Source: Candidatus Saccharimonadota bacterium
GTDB taxonomy: Bacteria > Patescibacteriota > Saccharimonadia > Saccharimonadales > Saccharimonadaceae
Length of the DNA: 39,757 nt
Assembly: GCA_009785095.1 (NCBI GenBank)
Contig: WQXA01000004.1
Location: forward strand, 1-39,757
Direction: 5' to 3'
Shown here: positions 33,595 to 39,757 of the stretch, one piece after another
Position numbering within the stretch: position 1 is the stretch's first letter
Layout of the letters: every line of letters begins with the position of its first letter
Position numbers and translations under genes: made by a program
The notes under the pieces: model-generated
What the model saw: only the letters and a program-made list of their open reading frames with translations
Told to the model about the DNA's origin: nothing
Database searches by the model: none

Positions 33595-34289
33595 TTCCCA
33601 TCCTCCTTTATCATTTCGAGAATCAGTTGCGCGCAGTCGATTTGATTGGGAATGTTGACTTTTTGGTCGCGCACCCGCCAAATATCCGGGGTGATTTCGT
33701 CGGCTATATAGATGTTTCGATCTTCGTCAAAGCCGAGCTCGATTTTGAAATCAATCAGAGTTAGGTCGAACCGGGCGAGTTCTTCTCGTAGGACTTCACC
33801 GACTTTTACCAGGAGGTCGAGGGCTTTGTCGTATTCGCCTTCTCTCAAGATATCTTTCATCAGACAAAGACGCTCGCTAATCAACGGGTCTCCTTGGGCA
33901 TCGTCCTTTAGAGTGACTTCCGTGTACGGCGGGTCAAAAGCTATACCGGGCTCGAGACTGAACCTTCTGCACATGCTGCCGGCTGTGTAGTAGCGCAGAA
34001 TAAATTCGAGCGGCGGAACCGTGATTTTGCGGACTTTCATGAGGCCTTTTTCTTCGTCGGCGCCGAGATAGTGAGTCGGGATGCCTTTTGCCTCCATCAG
34101 CTCAAGAAAATATTTGGATATGGCGAGGCCGGTTTTGCCTTTGCCGGTGACGCTACCGCCGACCGTGTTCGAGCCCGGGTCGAACTTGCCGTCTTCGCCC
34201 GTAGCGTCGTCCTTGAACAGCAAAAAATATTCGCCGCTCGTCTCGTCGAGCAGCACGTCTTTTGTTTTGCCTTTATACAAAGTTTTCAT
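33591..34289 (-). CDS. purC: SAICAR synthetase PurC
   Basis: KTLYKGKTKDVLL, KVRKITVPPLEFILRYYTAGS, LTLIDFKIELGFDEDRNIYIADEITPDIWR. Confidence 0.94.
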   Translation of the reverse strand: MKTLYKGKTKDVLLDETSGEYFLLFKDDATGEDGKFDPGSNTVGGSVTGKGKTGLAISKYFLELMEAKGIPTHYLGADEEKGLMKVRKITVPPLEFILRYYTAGSMCRRFSLEPGIAFDPPYTEVTLKDDAQGDPLISERLCLMKDILREGEYDKALDLLVKVGEVLREELARFDLTLIDFKIELGFDEDRNIYIADEITPDIWRVRDQKVNIPNQIDCAQLILEMIKEDGK

Positions 34290-34344
34290 AGTAAAACCCC
34301 CTCTCAAGTTTACAATTACATTGTAACACACGTGGCAATAAATG

Positions 34345-35901
34345 CTAAAAGTCGTCTTTTTTGGCGCTCAAAAACGAGCTCCAACGCCGGATGAAACCGA
34401 GGATGGTTTTGAGTGGCAACTCGACGAACATGTCTAAGAAACGCGACACGATATTGATCCGAGCGTAGGTTTCGTTGATCTTGCGACCGACCGCGACAAA
34501 CGGCATGTACAGGAAATCGCGAATCGTCGTAACAGAAGTCTGAGCTTCGTCGCCGATCTCGATTTCGCGAATGGCGCGACTGAGACGAAAGCCGAGGAAG
34601 CTAGCCGTTGAGATAAACACAAAGAAGATAGCCAGATGAATCCACTCGAAATGCGCATAGTACATCAACAGCCAAGCCACGCCGATAAACACGCCGACAA
34701 TGATCAAACCATAAGCCGTGTTCCAACCAACGCCGAAGGTTTTCTGGCGGCCTTTGATGAATGGCTTGCTCGGGATCGGCTCAAACAGCACGCGGGTGAT
34801 TTCGCGATTTAGAGCGTGCGTGTTGCCGGACGACGGCATGAGAAGTGTCAGACGCAGCGCGATCATGTACAGGGGCGGCAGCGCCAAATTAACAATCAAA
34901 GGCAGCCATTGCACCGTGCTATGCACCCAAAGATCATACGGCACTTCGATGGCGATGCCGATGATGAACTTGGTGATAACCAAAAAGATCACGCTACGGA
35001 CGATGCCGCGGCTGATGTTTTGCGAGACTGATTTGTACGCCTCGCCGATGGCTAGGTTATATTGCTCGGAATAAGATTTGTCGCTAGTTAGGCGCTCGGC
35101 GGCGTTGTCGTCGTTACTGGCCGCCAAAAGCGCAATGCGAAATGGCGCGCCGTTTCGGCTGGCTATTTGGATCAATCGTTTGAGGGCGGGACTAGCGGCG
35201 ATTTGGTCGATTTGGGTGTTGAACTTGGCGAACTCCACGGCGTGATCCAACGACACTTGGTAGCGCGCCGTGAGACCGAGGCGAATGGCGGCCGGGTCTT
35301 CGCGCAGTAGTGATTGCTGTACCGCCATGAATAAGGTAGCCTCGTAGCTGGCTGGCTTTTCCCCAAAAATCGCGGGCGCATCGATGGCGCTCAAGAAATA
35401 ATTATAAGCCAAATCGGTAAACACCGCGTTCAGGCGATGATCGCGCAGCTTGTGTTCGATGGCGGCCGACATCGGCGCCAACGTCCAACGATCGGCTGTT
35501 TCGCGCGGAAATTTCTGGAGCAATTTAGTGCGCAAATGCGTGTACTCGCGCACCAAATGTGAAATCTCATTAACAGTAGTCAAAGTAACCGAATCGTTCT
35601 CGAGATAACCCGCCAAAGTCAGCTCCGTGATCAACTCCTCGCCGATGTCATTCAATTTGAAATCCGGCGTGAGATAAATGCGTTTGAAAAACCGCCTGAT
35701 GGCTCGCATCAAGAGCAAATTCTCATCGGCGTTCTCGCTGGCATTTCGCAAGCTCTCATACAAATAAGTCAAACCGGCGCCGGTGGTTTGGACGTGGATT
35801 TTTTCCCGCGTCTCGTTGCTAGCTCGCTCGCGATCCTGGGCGTCGCGAACCAACCTTAGCTCGTGCGCGAATTTCTTGGCCAGGGCGTTCGGTTCTTTCA
35901 T
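34345..35901 (-). CDS. Large multi-TM protein of unknown function
   Basis: 518 aa, soluble N-terminal half, 4-5 TM in C-terminal half; no recognised motif. Confidence 0.7.
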   Translation of the reverse strand: MKEPNALAKKFAHELRLVRDAQDRERASNETREKIHVQTTGAGLTYLYESLRNASENADENLLLMRAIRRFFKRIYLTPDFKLNDIGEELITELTLAGYLENDSVTLTTVNEISHLVREYTHLRTKLLQKFPRETADRWTLAPMSAAIEHKLRDHRLNAVFTDLAYNYFLSAIDAPAIFGEKPASYEATLFMAVQQSLLREDPAAIRLGLTARYQVSLDHAVEFAKFNTQIDQIAASPALKRLIQIASRNGAPFRIALLAASNDDNAAERLTSDKSYSEQYNLAIGEAYKSVSQNISRGIVRSVIFLVITKFIIGIAIEVPYDLWVHSTVQWLPLIVNLALPPLYMIALRLTLLMPSSGNTHALNREITRVLFEPIPSKPFIKGRQKTFGVGWNTAYGLIIVGVFIGVAWLLMYYAHFEWIHLAIFFVFISTASFLGFRLSRAIREIEIGDEAQTSVTTIRDFLYMPFVAVGRKINETYARINIVSRFLDMFVELPLKTILGFIRRWSSFLSAKKDDF

Positions 35902-35904
35902 AGC

Positions 35905-36891
35905 TTATATAATAAGTTTCCACTGCCCTGTTGTCAAGTCGTCCAAGTGATAATTGCCAAAGTCAGTGCGATGAAGTTTAGTGACGGTGTAACCAAGAGC
36001 CGCGAAAGTCCGACGGATCTGGCGATTGCGCCCTTCGTGCATCGTGATGCGCCAGTGGCGTCTCGGAGGAAGGTTTGGCCTGCCGCCCAACCCCAAACCA
36101 TCTTCATTCCTCCTCGACGAAAAATCACGATGTTCTTCATCGCTCAAACCTCGGTTGTCTGCGGAACTCGCTGCGCTCAGACAGTCCTCGCCAAGCCGGG
36201 ATTTTCGCTCGTCATCACTCAGATTTTTCGGAGAGTCGTCAGAAAGAGATTTGGGATTGGGCTTTGCCTCTCTCTCCTCTAGCGTGAATCGGCTTTTGCC
36301 GTCAGGGAGTTCGATGCCAAAGTCGGAAATCATCTGTTGATGGAGCGGTTCGAGCGGATGGTCGAGCTCGACTTCGTAGATTTTGGTTTTGGCAAATTTG
36401 GGATGCGTCATCGAGAATGCCAAATCACCGTCATCAGTCAGCAAAATCAAGCCAGAACTGTCGCGATCGAGGCGACCGACGGTTTTTAGCTTGCGGTACT
36501 TGGGCGGCAACAGTTCATAAAGAGTCTTAGCGTCTTTCGCCTGGGCGCGCCGCGAGCTAACGTAACCGACGGGTTTGTTCAACATGACGAGAGTGCGTTT
36601 CTCGGGCAGTGTCAACTTTTTGCCATCGAGAGTGACGGTCGGCTCCAAAGCCAAACCGTCTTCCCTCGACACGCGATTTCTGCCTGTCGTTACAGGAGAA
36701 ATCGCTCTCGCCTCGTCGTAACTCCGGACGGTCTCGGGAAGAGGTTTGGCTTTGGGCTGGCTAGTCACGTCAATGACTGTTCCCAATCTCGCTACTTTGC
36801 CGTTGACTTTGGCGCGGCCGGCGACGATCAAATCATCGGCCTCACGGCGAGACTTGCCGGTGGCGCTAGCGATAAATTTGTTTAGACGCAT
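35905..36891 (-). CDS. RsuA/RluB-family pseudouridine synthase with two inserted repeat-derived segments
   Basis: S4 domain MRLNKFIASATGKSRREADDLIVAGRAKVNG, GRLDRDSSGLILLTDDGDLA, MHEGRNRQIRRTFAALG. Confidence 0.92.
   Translation of the reverse strand: MRLNKFIASATGKSRREADDLIVAGRAKVNGKVARLGTVIDVTSQPKAKPLPETVRSYDEARAISPVTTGRNRVSREDGLALEPTVTLDGKKLTLPEKRTLVMLNKPVGYVSSRRAQAKDAKTLYELLPPKYRKLKTVGRLDRDSSGLILLTDDGDLAFSMTHPKFAKTKIYEVELDHPLEPLHQQMISDFGIELPDGKSRFTLEEREAKPNPKSLSDDSPKNLSDDERKSRLGEDCLSAASSADNRGLSDEEHRDFSSRRNEDGLGLGGRPNLPPRRHWRITMHEGRNRQIRRTFAALGYTVTKLHRTDFGNYHLDDLTTGQWKLII
36056..36287. repeat. Second repeat-derived in-frame insertion in the pseudouridine synthase
   Basis: Near-palindromic arms GCCCAACCCCAAACC / GATTTGGGATTGGGC (pair with wobble), inner hairpins CGATG-TTCTT-CATCG and GTCTG...CAGAC. 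Confidence 0.5.
36645..36755. repeat. Palindromic element inserted in frame in the pseudouridine synthase (111 bp, 37 codons)
   Basis: CCAAAGCCAAACC...TCTTCCC / GGGAAGA-GGTTTGGCTTTGG arms; core shared with the der element in opposite orientation. Confidence 0.8.
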
Positions 36892-36900
36892 GAGATTTCT

Positions 36901-37929
36901 CTAGGGTTGTTTCGGGAAAGTCGCAGTATCATCGGCCGGCGTGGACGGTAAACTATCGATGCTGATGGCGCCGGTCGAGTCGACTTGGATGCCGGGAGCA
37001 TCAACTGGCGGCGGTGCCGGCGGCGTAGCGATTTGCGATTGGAACTCGGGCGATTGGGGTTGGTCTATGATGTCTTTGGCTTCCTCGTTGGCGATCAAAT
37101 TCTGGACATCGACCGGCGGAGTCAGACTCTCCCCCGTTGGTTCGATGACGCGAGCACGTGCGCCGCTTTGCGCTAAATCAACCGACGGTTGGTAAGGCGC
37201 CTCTGGCTCGTCGGGATCACCGTCTTTGGGTTGAAAAGATTCAACCGGCGGCTGGTCGGGCGCGGCTTCGATCGGCGGTGCCACCGGCGGTAAATCAGGC
37301 GGCGGCGTGGCTGGTGCTGGTAGGGGCGGCGTTTCGGCGATCGGTGTAATTTCGGGAGTGGCTATCGGCGCGGGCGGTGCGGGAACGTTCGGCGTAGTCA
37401 CGACCGGCACATTGGGCGGCGTGGTCGGCAGAGTCGGTGCCGGCACACCGGCGGTAGTCGCGGGTGCGGTGGCGGCCGGAGGATTGACCGGCGATTGGTT
37501 GGGTGCGGGCGCGGCGGGCGGCGTTGCCTGAGGCGCGGCGCCGGCTTCGGCCGGGTTATTTCGGTCGCCCAAAACTTCATGAACAGTATTGACCACGTCT
37601 TCGATGCCGACTTGGCTTTTGACGAGATAGCGATCAGCGCCGAGACTTTCGCCTCGTTCGCGATGTTGGTCGCCGCTCAGCGCTGTCATCATGATGACTT
37701 TGATGTCTTTGGTGGCTTCGTTGGAACGGAGTAGATCTAACATCTCAAAACCGCTGATTTTGGGCATCATAATGTCACTAATAATCAGCACTGGTTTTTC
37801 GCGGATAGCTACCGCCAGGGCTTCTTCGCCGTCGCCGGCGCTAACAATATCATAACCCTCCGCTAGCAAACGCACGCCGTAAATTTCGCGCAGAGCTTTG
37901 TCGTCTTCGACTAGTAATATCTTAGCCAT
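36901..37929 (-). CDS. Response regulator (CheY-like receiver) with long Pro/Ala-rich C-terminal tail
   Basis: MAKILLVEDDKALREIYGVRLL, LIISDIMMPKISGFEML, VIMMTALSG; about 200-aa low-complexity tail. Confidence 0.85.
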   Translation of the reverse strand: MAKILLVEDDKALREIYGVRLLAEGYDIVSAGDGEEALAVAIREKPVLIISDIMMPKISGFEMLDLLRSNEATKDIKVIMMTALSGDQHRERGESLGADRYLVKSQVGIEDVVNTVHEVLGDRNNPAEAGAAPQATPPAAPAPNQSPVNPPAATAPATTAGVPAPTLPTTPPNVPVVTTPNVPAPPAPIATPEITPIAETPPLPAPATPPPDLPPVAPPIEAAPDQPPVESFQPKDGDPDEPEAPYQPSVDLAQSGARARVIEPTGESLTPPVDVQNLIANEEAKDIIDQPQSPEFQSQIATPPAPPPVDAPGIQVDSTGAISIDSLPSTPADDTATFPKQP

Positions 37930-37974
37930 CGCCATACATTATACCGTTTATGTTTAGCTCATGCAACAGTCTTT

Positions 37975-39180
37975 TCACTCAACCCCCTTAGCATTATTTA
38001 TAGTGGCGGCTTGTCGCTGGCGAGCTTTGATCTCGCGGGCTTTGACGATGGCTTGGTCGCGCGACAGAATATCAAATTCCACCCAAAAGGTCGAACCGCG
38101 GCCGTAATCGCTCTCCACGCCGACTTTGCCGCCGAGCTTCTCGGTCAGTTTTTGGATCAGATACAGACCCAAACCCGTGCCACCGATCTCGCGCGTATCG
38201 CTATTATCGACTCGATAAAATTTCTGGAACAGATGCGGCACGTCTTCGGGCGGAATGCCGATGCCGGTGTCAGCCACGCTAATGCGAACGCGACCTTGGT
38301 TTTCGGCGGCGCTGACTTTGATGGTTCCCTGCTGCGTGTATTTGATGGCGTTGCCGATGAGGTTGTCCAAGATTTCTTGGAACTGATCCAAATCAACGTA
38401 AATAATGTAAAGCGGTTGAAGTTTTCCGGAGCTTTCGTAGGTCAGCGTCAAGCCGTTTTCTTTGGCTTGGTCTTGCAATTGCTCAACACATTGGCGAGTG
38501 GCCGCGCCGGCGTCCACCAAAATTAGGTGGCTGTACAGGCGGTTGTCGTCGAGTTTGGTGACGTCCAACAAATCCCGCAATAACCGACCGAGATGTTGCG
38601 CGGCGGCGTGGGCTTTTTTGGCGTAGACCTCTGTGCGAGCATCGATCGTGGCCGTGTTCGGGTTAAGTATCATGGCCAAATAGCCCTCGATGATCGCGAC
38701 CGGCGTGCGCATCTCGTGGCTGGCGGTGCTGATGAAATCGGCTTGTTTGCTATTTTCCTGGCGCTTGGCGGCGACGTCACTAAAAACTATCACCACGTTG
38801 CTACCGGATTGAGCAATCGGCGCGGCGCTACCTTCGCCGATTGGTTTCTTTAATTTCTCAAAAAAGCTAACCTCGTGCGGTTTGACGGGCTCGCCTATCG
38901 GGGCGACGGCAACAGAAACGTGGGCGTACTTTTTCGAAGCAGTTTGCAAAAAAATGTCGCTCTCGGCCACCGGGTTGCCGGTGTGCATGACTTTGATGAC
39001 GGGGTTGAGATCATCAGGTATAGCGTGCTGGGTGGCGTCGAAAAATTTAAAAATGCTGCGAAAATCTAGGTTGATCGCGTCGCTCACCTTCCAACCGGTC
39101 ATCTTGGCGGCCGCCGGGTTGAACGCCGTAATGATGCCTTTATAGTCGACAATAGCCACGCCATCAGAGACAACATTCAC
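37975..39180 (-). CDS. PAS-containing sensor histidine kinase (start uncertain, frame open further upstream)
   Basis: STASHEMRTPVAIIEGYLAMIL H-box, NLIGNAIKYTQQG N-box, VADTGIGIPPEDVPHLFQKFYR, GGTGLGLYL. Confidence 0.9.
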   Translation of the reverse strand: MNVVSDGVAIVDYKGIITAFNPAAAKMTGWKVSDAINLDFRSIFKFFDATQHAIPDDLNPVIKVMHTGNPVAESDIFLQTASKKYAHVSVAVAPIGEPVKPHEVSFFEKLKKPIGEGSAAPIAQSGSNVVIVFSDVAAKRQENSKQADFISTASHEMRTPVAIIEGYLAMILNPNTATIDARTEVYAKKAHAAAQHLGRLLRDLLDVTKLDDNRLYSHLILVDAGAATRQCVEQLQDQAKENGLTLTYESSGKLQPLYIIYVDLDQFQEILDNLIGNAIKYTQQGTIKVSAAENQGRVRISVADTGIGIPPEDVPHLFQKFYRVDNSDTREIGGTGLGLYLIQKLTEKLGGKVGVESDYGRGSTFWVEFDILSRDQAIVKAREIKARQRQAATINNAKGVE

Positions 39181-39380
39181 AACGACGTTGACCGTCTCGG
39201 GAGCACTAAAAACCGCACTAGGATCGACGTGCTTGGCCTGTTTCTTCTTGGGACTCCCGAACGTATGCCCACCTTTCGATATATTATAAATAATTCGGAC
39301 AACAGTCCACGATCATTGTAACATAAAAAGCATGAGCATGAAAAGACATTCATTTTTAGTTTTTGTGATAAAATAAAAAA

Positions 39381-39757
39381 GTGATTACATTAAAAAATCT
39401 CACTAAAAGATTTGGCCATAAAATCGCAGTTGATAATATTTCGATCAATATTCCTGAGGGTAAAGTCGTTGGTTTTCTCGGGCCGAATGGTGCGGGTAAA
39501 ACTACCACGATGAATATGATTTTGGGTTTAGAAAAACCAACTGCGGGCGAAGCCAAAATCGATGGGAAAAATTACGTTGAGCTAAAAAATCCACTCAAAA
39601 TTGTCGGTGCGGTTATAGGTCAGAATTTTCATCGGAATCGCTCGCCGCGCGCCCACTTGGAATTTCTGGCGGCCGCGACAGGCATCCCGCACGACCGCGT
39701 TGACGAAGTTTTAGAATTGACTGGCCTGACCGATGTCGCGGAGAAACCGGTCGGAAA
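39381..39757 (+). CDS. ABC transporter ATP-binding protein, 5' part (truncated by window end)
   Basis: GTG 39381: VITLKNLTKRFGHKIAVDNISINIPEGKVVGFLGPNGAGKTTTMNMILGLEKPTAGEAKIDGK. Confidence 0.88.
   Translation, partial: MITLKNLTKRFGHKIAVDNISINIPEGKVVGFLGPNGAGKTTTMNMILGLEKPTAGEAKIDGKNYVELKNPLKIVGAVIGQNFHRNRSPRAHLEFLAAATGIPHDRVDEVLELTGLTDVAEKPVG

Noticed and set aside
37000-37560. Pro/Ala/Gly-rich region as a tandem-repeat surface protein gene on + strand (37307-37531)
   Set aside because: This is the antisense of the Pro-rich tail of the response regulator, whose receiver domain fixes the frame

Overview
The window reads as a compact, gene-dense chromosomal segment of a small-genome bacterium. 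Gene content and style suggest CPR/Patescibacteria, plausibly Saccharibacteria; this is inference, since no 16S is present. Main gene blocks: a short division/wall cluster (ftsI-mraY-ftsW-murG-ftsQ-like, +); secA-gdhA-guaA (-); serS-hpf (-); a PadR/PspC pair; a VirD4/TraG-like ATPase; a sigma-r4/HARE-HTH regulator; topA; a DUF4870-like membrane protein; dprA; pth; der; a partial purine cluster (purC-purE-purM-half purL); a pseudouridine synthase; a response regulator and histidine kinase; and the start of an ABC ATPase. Most interesting signals: (1) Three accessory genes (about 20386, 27449 and 30171) each carry a 9-10 nt poly-G/C tract near the 5' end. All out-of-frame tract lengths end at early stops. 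One gene reads OFF at the tract length given (C10) and two read ON (G9). This looks like slipped-strand phase variation. (2) A highly structured RNA of about 318 nt (25775-26092) has a consensus promoter, a pseudoknot-capable fold and an intrinsic terminator, and I could not assign it to a class. (3) Palindromic repeat elements sit inside the ORFs of der, a pseudouridine synthase and topA without breaking frame; the der and rluB copies share a core in opposite orientation but have different self-complementary outer arms. (4) A eukaryote-type GMP synthetase ATPPase lacks its glutaminase domain and lies next to glutamate dehydrogenase; there is also a half-length, cysteine-bearing PurL homologue with no PurQ nearby. 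(5) A recurrent -10/6-nt/start-codon arrangement implies leaderless transcripts. All calls come from reading the sequence; no searches were run.
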